Below are positions 53,927-64,000 of a DNA stretch of 64,000 nucleotides, in pieces. The DNA is taken from assembly GCA_002989075.1 (NCBI GenBank), contig PSQN01000013.1, forward strand, positions 1,212,379 through 1,276,378. Reading direction: 5' to 3'. The position numbers and the translations under genes were made by a program. Positions within the stretch are counted from its first letter, which is position 1, and each line of letters begins with the position of its first letter. The stretch comes from Arthonia radiata (Eukaryota > Ascomycota > Arthoniomycetes > Arthoniales > Arthoniaceae). Below the pieces are notes generated by a model. It worked only from the letters and a program-made list of their open reading frames with translations, was not told the origin of the DNA and made no database searches.

Positions 53927-56283
53927 TTATTTCGCAAAATGCAGATCGTAGCCCAGCCACTTCCTTCTCAAAACCGCAGGTACGTCTAAGCCTGGGCTAC
54001 CGTACGTCAAAGGCGCAAAGAAAATGAACGCTCCTACCAAGCCAGCAATGATTAGGCCCGCTGCAGCCCACACGACCAGCAAATTCTGACTGCTAGCTAG
54101 GCTCTCACGAACCGGTTTTTTGTTTTTCGTGCTACCTTCTCTGAACGTGCTCGGCTCTGTCGCAAATACAAACTCCACAAGGGCGCCGCCCACCAAAGCC
54201 GAAGCAAGATGTGCTGGCAGGTAGTGGTGCAAGAAGAGCTGACGACCCATGATGTAGAAGGGAATGTAATGAGCGGCCCAAAGGAGGAAAAAGAAACCTG
54301 TTGAGTTGTAGAGGCGGGAGCGCGTGCGAGTCTCGAGGGCGTCAATGCCTCGTCGCAGGCTCAGCTGGTCAGCACCCAATAGACCAGCGAAGACGGCGAG
54401 CAGTGATGAAGCGAACCACCATCCGATGGGATTACCGAGGAAGTAGATCTGCTCGCGAGTGTCGTTGTTGGTCCAGAAAGAGACACCGCGCAACAGGAAT
54501 GGCCACTGAATGGGCAGCGATGCATAGGGATGGGATGATGTAAGCGCATTGTTGTGATAGAACATGGTGCGTTGGAGTTCGATGTATTTTCTGAGAAAGG
54601 GTATGGTCTTGACTTTGCGCTCCTCGTGTTGTAGGCGAGGCGAGTCCTCAGGTACGTATGGCAACTCTTCAGCATACCAAACGTTGCTTGACTGTAGTGT
54701 ATTCTTGTTTCCGTTGATCTCGGCTTGTTTGAATGCCCACTCCGGCAGAGGAGTCGTGTGCGTCCACATAGCAACACGCGTAGGCACGTGGATGAGCTTG
54801 AAGTGTGAGGCCTTTGTTCGCATCTCTTGACCTTCCTTCCCATTCTCAATGCGCATCTCAAACATGGTATCGTTGTAGCGCTCGCTATCTGCGAACTCTT
54901 TTGCGACTGTGGTGAACTCCTGGTTGGTAGGATAGTAGGGAGAAGCCACATCATGAGTAAGGAGGTAGGTATCTGTCACGAGGTGGCGGAGCTTGACGAT
55001 ATCGCCATTGTGAACAGGATGCGGTTGGTCTAAATCTTCGAATGGTGTGATAGGCATGATTTGCCATTGGTTGTTCGTGTCGTTATGGGGGTAACCTGTA
55101 ACTTGCTGACCCTGAGACGAGATACGCCCGTCGTCGTAGCGTAACGGATATACCTCCGTGTGCGAGTGAAGATAAACCTTGGTTTCCTTGTGACGGATGG
55201 TCATTGCGTCGTAATATTGAATGCCGACAGATTGGGAGGTCATGAGATTGTCTGAGAGTGTCTCTTGAAATTCAGGCGTCATGAACTCATCGCCAGGACC
55301 ACTACGTGTCAGGATCGCAAAGTGGACCTGGAACCAGAAGAGATAGACAAGGAACGGCACCACGATAAGGCCAGTCATGCGTGCTGTGAAGTGCTTGCCA
55401 AATTCTCGAAGCGTAAGAGACCCCTGTGGTCGGTTGATGTCTAGGAGAGACCACAGATCGATCATGACCGGCACGCCTATCGAAAAGAACGTGAAGACGC
55501 CCACGTACTTCGTGCTGATGACACACGAGAGCGCGAGCCCCGTAGTGAGTAGCCACTTCCACCATTTGCGACCAAAAGGCACGTGTCGTTGCTTGTAGAA
55601 CTTGACGTAGCTGAGGATGGACAAGGCCATGAATATGACCAAAGTAGCATCCAGTAGTATAAGGCGGGTCTGCCCGATGTGTGCGTTGTCGAAGAGGACC
55701 AAGGCAGTCGCGACGAGGCAAGCCGGCAACGTGTAGCCAGATTCCCACATGATCAGAAAAACGACGGGCACTGTCAGCGCGCCTAGAGTAGCAGGCATCG
55801 ACCTGTACGCAATGTATGGAACCTTGTTCGTGATGTAGGAATCGCCGATGTTTTCGAAAAGGAATTCGCCATTGTAGCCCACCAGCCAGCCAGCGAGGGC
55901 GAATAGAAGCTTGCCAAAGGGCGGGTGGACATCGAAGAAATAGGTTCGCTGGAGGTAGTACGACGCGAACTTGCGTGCAGTTAGCCAGATGCTTGGTTGC
56001 GCAAGAGTTGACAACGTGAAGATACCTTGCCGAAGTGGACCTCATCAAATACCACCTCATTGGGATATGAGATGCCCCAGAATCGTGTAGCGAAGGCCAG
56101 GACGGTGACCAGTACAAGAGCGGCCTTGTATTCCCACTGATTGGACACCGCTGCCTTGGTCTTTTCTGTAACCTTGCTGACAGTGTCCGTGCTGCCATTG
56201 GAATATTCATCGGACGTAGGCGTCGTTGGGCGCTTGCCCTTACCTGCGCGCTGGCGGACTTGGGATGGGGAGGATGTGGACAT
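53927..56283 (-). CDS. PMT4: Dolichyl-phosphate-mannose-protein O-mannosyltransferase, Pmt4 type
   Basis: Exons 56283..56026 and 55969..53927 are separated by a 56-bp intron (GTATCT donor, GGCTAAC branch box, CGCAAG acceptor), giving 766 residues, close to yeast Pmt4 (762). The splice restores VVFDEVHFGKFASYYLQRTYFF, the lumenal loop with the essential Asp-Glu pair. DVHPPFGKLLFALAGWL, LILLDATLVIFMA, KYVGVFTFFSIG and LFWFQVHFAILTRSGPGDEFM mark the membrane core. The lumenal MIR region (about 300-500) shows HSHTEVYPLRYDDGRISS and QQVTGYPHNDTNNQW. The C-terminal segment has FLHHYLPAHL and ends WLGYDLHFAK, like the WFDIELNFSK end of yeast Pmt4, which decides the subfamily over Pmt1 and Pmt2. Pmt4 acts as a homodimer in the ER membrane, transferring mannose to Ser/Thr of membrane-anchored wall proteins. 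LRG1 lies upstream on the same strand. Confidence 0.93.
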
Positions 56284-57189
56284 GGTTACGGCAGTACTTC
56301 CAGATTGAAGCGGAACACGCGATTAGGGTCGTACTGAAGACGATGCTGGGTGAAGAGTTCAGTCTCAAGCCATCTAAGACATTGAGATTGCAAAACAAGT
56401 GCAGAGGAGCAAGTCTGGGCAGCGCTGACGGAGAGCTGGTATTGTGAATATTCAAACAGAACTCCCGTCGAACGATCACATAAATTTGGTCAGCCTTTCC
56501 CCTGGACCCCTGTTCTCCCGCCCGTAGGGCTGAAACGTCAGCTAAGCTCGGACCAACGACTTCAGGCCAGAAAGCTTAGCATATCTCTGCTCGAAATATT
56601 CTCTTCCTCTCTCTCGTCCAGCTTGTGCAACACAAGCGACAGTACTCATCAACGGAATACAGACATCCTCCATCATCATGACTGTGAGCAGTAACGGTGA
56701 TCCTCGTATCAACAGGATTGCGTCCTGGTGCAGGCACGGCAACCCTTCCCTTTGCGTCACCGTCTTCCTTCCCATCCAATTGGACCTTCTCATACGTAAC
56801 CATTGCAGAACTTGTTGTCGACAGCCTAACCTGTCAGCGGCTGTCCTGTCTGCAACCTTTCGGCCGCTCTCGATGATCCCGCCGATTAGTACAAAAGAAA
56901 CTCGTAAACGCAGGTCAAGTGTCGACTCAATCCTCTCCATCCTCCGATGATGCTGTTCGTGCTTCCAGTGCTCTGCACTTGGCCAACTCTCCAACGCTAG
57001 CGTTCAGTTCCGCTGTCCAAATGACCGCCCAGCCTATCAATCAAAAACGCCATTGCCATGCCATATCCAGTGTTCCACCCAAAACGCCAGACTGAATGTA
57101 TACATGAGGCGATCACGGCGGATGTGTAGGTCTCACAAGAACGACAAACAATCGCATACCTTTGAGACCAACAAATCTCAACGCTCGCT
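56284..57189. other. Intergenic between LRG1 and PMT4
   Basis: It is the PMT4 promoter plus the LRG1 3' flank. Minus-strand frames at 56542..56994 and 56576..56803 overlap in different phases, and neither has a recognised motif, so I do not call a gene. Confidence 0.4.
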
Positions 57190-60100
57190 TCATGTCGCGA
57201 CATGTCTTCCTCCCGGATGCCTGCTTGGGCTGCCATTCGCACCAAAGGAGTCACGACTCCCATAGTGGCTATTTGGAGCCCGGTAGAAACCGTTCTGGTT
57301 CGGAGCGGGGGGTGTGGCGTATGTGCCAGGACCGCCGGGCGGTGGTGGGGCTCGGACTTGTGTTTCGGCGTGCCACGGGGCGGCTGCGTTGTTCACGGAC
57401 TGAACCACTGGATTCGAACCGTGACTGCCATGTGTTCGAGAACTATCCTGTCCCATGCCTGCTGTACCGCCAGTTCCCGCTGCGGCTATTCCGCCTTTCT
57501 TCCCGAAGTCTGCATATCGCTTCAGTATCTCCTTTGTAGTTAGATCAGCAGTACCGCCAAAGACAGTTGAGTCATTCAATATGGTTTGAATGTCTTCTGG
57601 CACTTCTGCCATTAGTTCGTTGTAGGAAATGAGAGTCGATACAGTCTCAATAGCGTAGAAGGAGTCTTCCATCGTCTCCTGCTTTGCATTGGAGAAGAGA
57701 ATGTTCGGAGCAATGACTGTGGCAAGGTTGTGAATGTCCATCTTTGAGCCGGACTCTTCATCGACAACCGAGAACGAAGCCGCCCACTGCAGGAAGCAGA
57801 AGAGCACTTCCATGGTGTCGCGGTGGGACTTTGGTAGAAGGCAGCATGCGAGGTGGAGGATGCGCAGACGAGCTTGCTCATCTTGGATCTCTGCAAAAGG
57901 TCAGAAATTTCCGGAAAAGATGTGGTGTGTGCTGAGGGGGAGATGACTTACTCTGCGTCGTGATGAACAAGCGATGGAGCTTGTAGGTCAGGACTGGGTC
58001 GGGTAGATGCCTCAGAAAGCGCTTGAGCAAGGCTGCAACCTGCACCGGGGATTCTGTGTTCAGATCAACAGCTTCGCTTGAGCCTTTCAAATCCATCGCC
58101 TCTTCCATCTGCTTGAGACGCTTGATATTACCGTTCTTGCGGAAGACCCCCTCGATGGACATATCCATCGTCTTCATGGCTGCAATGGCGTCTTGCACGA
58201 CTGCTGGGATCTTGAGTGGGTTCGGGCCGACGCCGTCGCTGCACTCTTCACCGTCACGCTCGACGAGGATCTCAAGTGGAATGCTGAAGACGCCTTTCTT
58301 GCGCACATTCTTGGGCTTTTCGTCCTTCTTTTGGAACGCTTTGCCAAATTTACCCCAGAAGGTCGGCTTTCGCATCTCGATGAGGTCGAGCAGCTCCTCT
58401 TGGTTGTACTGGCCTTCGAGTAGCGGCTCCATTGCCAGTACGGCCACATGACGGACAATGAAATACTCCAGCGCAGTAAGCTCGGAGAAGTACTTCTTCT
58501 GCCGATTGCCCTCAGGACCAAGCTTGTCAAGCTCCTGACCGCCAGAGGTGTCTCGTCTGTGAGACACAAGCCTCGCTTGTGGTTCTTGCTGGCCTAGACC
58601 ACCTCGCGCAAACTTGCTCGCGTTGGGTCGTTGCTCTTTGGCTTGCTCCGCCGCAACGAGACGAGGAATGTCATCTAAGCGAATGGAGTCTTGAGCACCG
58701 AAAGCGATTCGTGGAGCATCTTTGCCAGCCTGATCTCGGTCCTGCACGACTCGAAAGCCTGGCCTGTTCTCGCCTTCAGCATCTCCGGCAGATCCAGGAC
58801 GAAGTCCGCCCGGCCCATCAATCACCTTCGACTCGCGGCCCCGTTGCGTAGCAGCGTTGGACAGGTGCTTGTCCATACGAGTTGATCTCAGTCGTCGAAT
58901 GTCTGACAGTGTATTCTCGTAAGAGCTCGTCTGCTCTTCGTTGGACCCACGACCGGCGTATGACTTAGATCGCGATCCAGCGCGAAGCAGAGGTGGCTGT
59001 GCACCCTCAGTGCGATGCCCTGAATGAGAGTCATACTTTTCGAGATTTGGATCGTCTTGAAATCTTGTCAGCACCAAAACTTAGCCTGCTTGTTGAAAGC
59101 TCCATACCTGAGGTGTGCGGAAGAGCACCGCTTGTGCGAAGATTGGCCAACAGGCGCGCATGTGCCACGCGCAGTAGGTGTACATACTGCTGCAACCTCG
59201 TCACCGGTATGAAACCATGCAGGCCGTAGCTGGTGTCTTCGATGCACCCGTCGCAAAGCAGTCTCTCATCTCGATTGTCCCAGTTCGCAAGCTGACAATC
59301 TTGGACAAGGTCTCGCTGGCAACTTTCGCATTTCATGCAGGAGTAGTGGAAGACATTATTAGAATGTCTGAAGCAGCGATCCTCGACCGGCTTCGTGCAG
59401 ATCGGGCATGTGTCAGCGGTAACGTGGACGTAGTTTGTGGTGTCGCGAGACTCGTTGAGCTCGTCATTCTCAAGTTTCGCATCCAGCGCGTCGACTTTGT
59501 TGAGGAAGACGCGAAGGCTATCTTCGCTGTGAGTATCTCGCTCGAATCGAAGCGATCCTTGAAGGCAGATGCGGATCAGTAGCTTGAGATAGTGGGCCAA
59601 GCCAGTGACCAGAGATAGCAGCTCCTGCGTTACGCCTAGTCGTCTGACGCCAGTGTCTTGAGACTGCGCCAGCAAAGTGAAGAAGGCGACCACTTTCTTG
59701 CACAAGAGCTTTGCCTCACGAGAATAAGACAGGCCTAGCAGGCACGATTAGCATACTATCAAAACTTTCAGAGTCAGTACTCACCCTTGGACGTCTGTGT
59801 TGTGAGCAGTTTGTCGAGATCATCCGCAGCGTTGAAAAGTAGTTCGACATGCAAGATGAACTTCTTAGCGGCCATGACACCGTCCACATATGCGCCGTTG
59901 CTGACGTGGAGAAGCATGTCTGATATGCAAGTTGCCGACTTCTCTTCATAACCAGATAGAGTTCTCCAGATCCACAACACCTTTTGCTCGATTCGCTCCT
60001 CATCTTGTCGAACCCGTTTTCGACCCGCTTCGTCTGCGTTGGCATTCAAAGCTCGCTCGTCGCCTTGAGAGTCTCCGGGCTGAGCTAGTCGAACGTTCCA

Positions 60101-60768
60101 ATACTTGTGGATCATGTAGCACTCTGGGTGCCAGTGTTGGTTTTCCCCATTACGGTAAATCTCGACAAACTGTTTCAGAATGGCAGTCTGGCAGCCATTG
60201 CACTTCTGCGCAAATCGGGTCGAGTAGTGGTAGTGACAATAGACCATGCCATCATGCTCGTAGTAGCTGTCAGACGCGCCAAAGACTGTGGGGCACATTG
60301 AACACGTAAAATGTTCCACATGGTACTTGCGATCCAGCGCAGTGATGTATGATCCTCGAAGAGCGTTGCCACACGCATGGCATAGTAGATTCAGGCGCTT
60401 GAAATAGTCTCTTTCACATAGAGGGTATTGCGCGGGTCCGGATTCAGGGTAAGGAAAGAATTTCGAAGCAACTGTCTCCCCGCAATCCTGTCTTCAAGTC
60501 AGCTAGGGTCCATTCTTATGGAAGGTGATGTCAAAACTCATACCTGACATGTGAAGCAATCTAAATGGAACGTGCCTGCGAGTGCTCTCACAAACTGTCC
60601 TGAAAGTGGCTGCCCACATTTGCCGCAGACTCTGGTGGTAGCGCTTGGTCTTCGGGCGGCGTCATAGCCCTTGTCTTTGGGAGGCGCTGGAGGAGCACGA
60701 AGGCGATCATCGCTGTGTCGGGGCTGTTCGTCGCTGGTGCGTAGTTGTTGGCGCCAGTTGGGATCCAT
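57190..60768 (-). CDS. LRG1: LIM-domain Rho GTPase-activating protein, Lrg1 type
   Basis: Five exons on the minus strand: 60768..60544, 60487..59785, 59734..59108, 59055..57952 and 57890..57190, giving 1119 residues. The introns are 50-61 bp and all junctions keep frame. LIM1 begins CGKCGQPLSGQFVRALAGTF in exon 1 and is completed in exon 2 by DCGETVASKFFPYP. LIM2 (CHACGNALRGSYITALDRKY, CSMC) and a further CNGCQTAI unit follow. LIM3 is in exon 3 (CPICTKPVEDRCFRHSN, CESCQRDL). A disordered linker leads to the RhoGAP domain (about 760-960) with FSIPLEILVERDG and SIEGVFRKNGNIKRL, whose Arg is the catalytic finger. The tail is Gly/Pro/Ser rich. Three LIM domains plus RhoGAP is the layout of yeast Lrg1 and Neurospora LRG-1, negative regulators of Rho1 in wall synthesis and hyphal tip growth. 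Yeast Lrg1 is of similar size. Confidence 0.92.
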
Positions 60769-62187
60769 TTCTCAGTCTCTTACACAAAGCAACCGGCACA
60801 CACCCTTTTGTGAACCATTGACAGTATTACGCACAGCGAGCTATTATGAAAGATGTGAGATTGCGCCAAATGTCATTCCTCTTTGGCGCGGTTCTCAGTC
60901 GCTATGCTTGGTGACCGCGTTTAGCTTCGCTTTCCTGGGGGCGGTGCTGTTGCTGTTCCGCGGCTGAATTGCGCGGTGCATGTATTCTTGGGCACAATGG
61001 TAACGAAGACAATTGGGTCTGAGCCGCGAGTAACAATGGGCGAGTGGCGTGTAGAGCTTAGACTTGTTTCGTAATTATGGGGTAGCTATTGACATTCGTG
61101 CTTGGAGATGTAGCGACTCGGCTGGCGATACGATTGACAAGGAGTAACGAATGGAGGGCTCAGTTTCGGGCGAAAATCGGTTGTGGCGTTGTTTCTGAGG
61201 AATTGCGATGCCGGTAGATTAGTGAAGGCTACGGTGGGGACGTGTTGATGAGGAGGTAGAGGTTCAGATGGTGGCGCTTGGAGGTAGTCGGTAGTCGTGC
61301 GGAGGTACCAGATGAAGCTCTCATCCGAGAGATGAGATGGTATGAGCTGTTACGACCTGATCGGAATGAAGCGTAGGTCAGTAAGATCGGGGAAATTGAC
61401 TAGCCGCGAGCTTGGGGAATATGCCTGTGCTGATTGTTACTGAGGTGCAATGCTCTTGTCACGACAACTTGGAGAGAGTGGAAGATGCCAAGACAGAAAA
61501 ACAGCCCCACAAGGCTGCCACAGTCGGTGTGCTACATGCCAACCTGCAGTGCTGCAGTACGCGTTCATTCATCTGCCTGACTACATGCAATACTTTCGTG
61601 GTTCTCCCACCTGAGATGCGATGCTGATCCCGATACTTATGTGGAACAACCAGGGCATACTAATCTAAGGAAGCGTCATGTTTCTCGGATTGTTGCGCCT
61701 ATATTTACTCCATCATTTGTCGGTAGAGGGTTAGCTGAAGCAGTAGCTATGTCCAGGAGAGGATGCTCACCGCTGGGTGCTATCCGACGCCTTGATTAGT
61801 GGTACACCATGCACCGTAAGTCTGAGGTACACCAAGGCGCCTTTCTTTCGGTCTTCGGCGAGCCAGAAGAGGGGGTTATCTGGCTTGTATTGGGGTTTAG
61901 GGATCTCAGACGGCGCAATCTGTTGCTCGTCGCTCCGCCTCTTTCTCTTTCTTGATGCGTTGTCTATCTTCTTCACCACCTCCGACAGCTCCCCTCTGTT
62001 AAAAGGTTGAATCGATGAAGGAGAAAGATGGCAGGATACCACCAAGCCTTGTGCCAGCCATCCTATTTTTCAACAGTCAGTGGGGCATCACTCAATCCTC
62101 CAAGTGTCGTCGTTAACTTGCGTGATCCATAGACCGTTGCTGTGGTATAGTGCGACCGGATTCCATGACGAAAGAAGACCATCTCTG
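60769..62187. other. Intergenic, with one doubtful reading frame
   Basis: A minus-strand frame at 61767..62045 encodes a basic stretch (SRKRKRRSDEQQ) and PDNPLFWLAEDRKKGALVYL but has no ATG. A TTTTAACAG acceptor-like site precedes its best part, so it could be a last exon of an unseen gene. The rest is the LRG1 upstream region, in which I see nothing. Confidence 0.4.
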
Positions 62188-63828
62188 CTATACCATTGTA
62201 TAGGATATACATATAGCCTTTAGGATACAAAACGGTAATAATATAACTACTTTGAAATGTCGCGCGCCGACGGCATTCCAGCAGAAAGACGGGGGATGGC
62301 GCACAGATCTCTGAATGGACAAGAGTGAAAATATAGAATCAGGGTTTTGACCTGCGAGCCGCAACGGGAGGTTTTCATCCCTACCGACGATGCTCCGGAA
62401 CTGCCGCAGGCTTGCTCGTTCGCCTTCGCTACACGTCGTGACCTTGCTGACAGCACGGAGCATACAACCTTCCACCATGGGTGGAGGGGAGTTAGCTGCC
62501 AACATGGCCGCAAACGCACAAGCAGTCAGTTGCGCAACAGCATCGCGCTCCGTGTCAAACATGTGCTGTACCAGAATGAATAGCAGCTCAGCGTCTCTGG
62601 TGTTCTTGATATACTCGCTAGCATGCTTCGTGAGATGCACCAGCAAACCTGCACTCGGGGTCTGTCGAAGAGCGAGTCCGAGATATATAGTAGTTCGTAA
62701 ACCAACAGGAACCTAGCAAACACCGTCAACGTTATTAGCGAAGCAAATCTTGATGATTGCTGATGGGGTTGCTTTAGCTTCTGGAGCGTTTTAGAAGTGC
62801 AGGAGGGTAAGTAGGGACTCTTTGGTTGTGGCGGACATCACTGTGTTGCAGTAAGCGTCGACAGCAATCTTGCCAAGGATACCGTCTGCGTCTCGGCGAA
62901 GGTTCTTATGTATGTTTCGATGAGAAACCGTCTGCTCGCGGTCTCTCTTTGCTTGTTGAAGTCGATCTTGCAGCAAGATGACGGTCCGCTGCAGCTCTGG
63001 AGCGAATGTTGAGCCACTTGACAGATCCACCTTCTCGCCTTGGTCGTCGAGCAGCTTCTGCAGTGTGTCCAAGACTCCAGGATCGAGATCAGAAGCGTTG
63101 GTCTGGGACACCACATCGGCACAGGCACGTGTGGTCTTCTATAACCTAACGTCTTGAGCAGAGGCATATCTGTTTTGAGCGTACCCAAGCTCTCGCTCCT
63201 GATCAACCATCTCCTGCTTAGCGGTCGTGAGCTCCTCCTTCACGACATCCAGCTGAGCCTTGATTTGTTCTATCACAAACCATGGTTCCTTCACTACGGC
63301 TTCTGCGCTGTGCTTCGACAGTCGCACGACTCTTGGCTGTTCCTCCGTCCGCCCTTGCTGTTGTTTCAGGGTCTGTATGGTGGCGGCATATTGTGTACTC
63401 GATATCGAGACGTTGTTGAAGTTCTGGCGCAGGGCCTGCAAGTCATTCCCGGACTTCTTGACTGCCTCTTCGCATTTCCTGGCAAACTCCTCAGCTTTCT
63501 CACATCGTGCCTTGTGATCGTCTCTTTCCCCAGTCAACTGCTTCTTCTCTGCCTCCCAGCTAATCTTCTCCTGACCAAGCTCACGGCATCTCTGCTACAT
63601 ACTTCCCAATTGGTCTTGGAGACTTTGATTGGTGGACGTGAGTGTATCTGTGTTGGCCGCTGGTGCGGCCGACACTTGCGAGTGTGCGCATTTCTTGAAA
63701 GCATCGACAATGTCGACGGTCTTCCACAAACCGGTCGGTCCCGGGCTCGCGGGCACTTGCATCTGCAGCAGGAATGTCGCTTCAGCTGGTGAGCGAGGCT
63801 TGTAGCTACGGGCAAAGCCTGTCAGCAT
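62188..63828 (-). CDS. Coiled-coil protein of unknown function
   Basis: Working model of four exons on the minus strand: 63828..63603, 63548..63151, 63102..62842 and 62712..62188, giving 469 residues. The first intron (54 bp) has a perfect GTATGT donor. The second (48 bp, GTTAGG donor) and third (129 bp, GTGATG donor, TTGAC box and TTTGCTAG acceptor) are weaker. All three are multiples of three and contain the in-frame stops that would otherwise break the gene. Residues about 75-210 are a strong coiled coil (GERDDHKARCEKAEEFARKC, then QIKAQLDVVKEELTTAKQEM). A helical segment follows with KNTRDAELLFILVQHMFDTE and QLTACAFAAMLAA. I recognise no family. The 5' end is uncertain: an ATG-led exon at 63981..63954 with a GTAAGT donor may lie upstream, and the gene may extend past the window edge. 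Confidence 0.45.
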
Positions 63829-64000
63829 AGGCAAAAAACCTTCAGTGGCTCCATCACCTGCAAGCCTGCTTTGCCGGCGTTGGAGACGTCTTCAACACGT
63901 AGCGGAACTATACAGGTCCGTGTGACTGGTTCGGGGTCTGGGTTCTGACTTACAGCTGATGCTGGGGATGCAGACCGGCATGATCGTGATAACATCGATC
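63829..64000 (-). other. Possible upstream exons of the coiled-coil gene
   Basis: On the minus strand an ATG at 63981 opens MPVCIPSIS, then a GTAAGT donor at 63953 and a TATAG acceptor 46 bp later continue FPLRVEDVSNAGKAGLQ in frame. I could not join this to the next segment in the right phase, so its relation to the gene at 63828 is open. Confidence 0.3.

Noticed and set aside
56542-56994. Minus-strand frames between LRG1 and PMT4
   Set aside because: Two overlapping frames compete, neither with a recognisable motif; this is more likely promoter or 3' flank.
57400-57425. A perfect tRNA B-box (GGTTCGAATCC) on the minus strand
   Set aside because: It lies inside the LRG1 coding exon (SHGSNPVVQS); the flanking bases do not form a T stem and there is no A box at the right distance.
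63154-63792. A 212-codon plus-strand frame rich in Leu and Ser
   Set aside because: It is the antisense of the Lys/Glu/Gln-rich coiled-coil gene, which automatically produces a Leu-rich shadow.
62188-63828. Four in-frame TAG/TAA codons at places where CAG/CAA would fit, suggesting RIP damage or a recoded stop
   Set aside because: GT-AG introns that keep frame cover all four stops, one of them with a perfect GTATGT donor, and other genes here end in ordinary TAA, TAG and TGA stops.

Overview
The window looks like nuclear DNA of a filamentous ascomycete (Pezizomycotina), probably a Dothideomycete. Genes are split by short introns (about 45-100 bp, GT donors, CTAAC/CTGAC branch sites, AG acceptors). 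It carries an AspE-type septin, which yeasts lack, a LIM-RhoGAP of the Lrg1 type, Pmt4, Erg26 and a fungal annexin. The class-level placement is inference. I saw no transposon, provirus, CRISPR array or bacterial-style operon.

Layout. 0.6-2.5 kb: two related small genes of unknown function, the second apparently decayed. 3.0-3.3 kb: a small cysteine-containing secreted protein. 3.3-8.5 kb: mostly empty, with a 116-bp tandem duplication and a tRNA-Gln gene. 8.5-15.5 kb: annexin, septin aspE and proteasome subunit RPN10, all on +. 16.4 kb: a tRNA-His gene. 17.2-21.5 kb: TRAPP subunit TRS23, a UBE2Z-like E2 and ERG26. 21.7-24.8 kb: a degenerate tandem array with a period near 330 bp. 25.1-29.6 kb: a hypothetical gene, NSA2 and mitochondrial ribosomal protein bL21m back to back, and a short-chain dehydrogenase. 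29.6-33.5 kb: a gene-poor stretch. 33.5-38.9 kb: a Mis18/Yippee-fold protein and threonine aldolase. 38.9-43.4 kb: gene-poor, with one weak gene candidate. 43.4-49.4 kb: a frameshifted NmrA-like gene, a membrane nucleotide pyrophosphatase/phosphodiesterase and a bHLH factor. 49.4-53.9 kb: gene-poor. 53.9-60.8 kb: PMT4 and LRG1. 62.2-63.8 kb: a coiled-coil protein.

Most genes are housekeeping and functionally unrelated. Loose themes are cell wall and morphogenesis (PMT4, LRG1, the septin) and ribosome biogenesis (NSA2 and bL21m share a 0.2-kb divergent promoter).

The outstanding observation concerns the two tRNA genes, 8.5 kb apart on opposite strands. Each has the usual short tRNA intron after position 37. 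Each also carries a second insert, 73 nt in tRNA-His and 54 nt in tRNA-Gln, that starts with GT, ends with AG and has a CTAAC branch-like box 9-13 nt before its end, like an mRNA intron. Removing the inserts restores complete cloverleaves, and in tRNA-His it also restores the GUG anticodon. Neither insert contains a run of four T that would stop RNA polymerase III. I know of no described class of fungal tRNA genes with spliceosomal-type introns, so this is the leading candidate for something new here.
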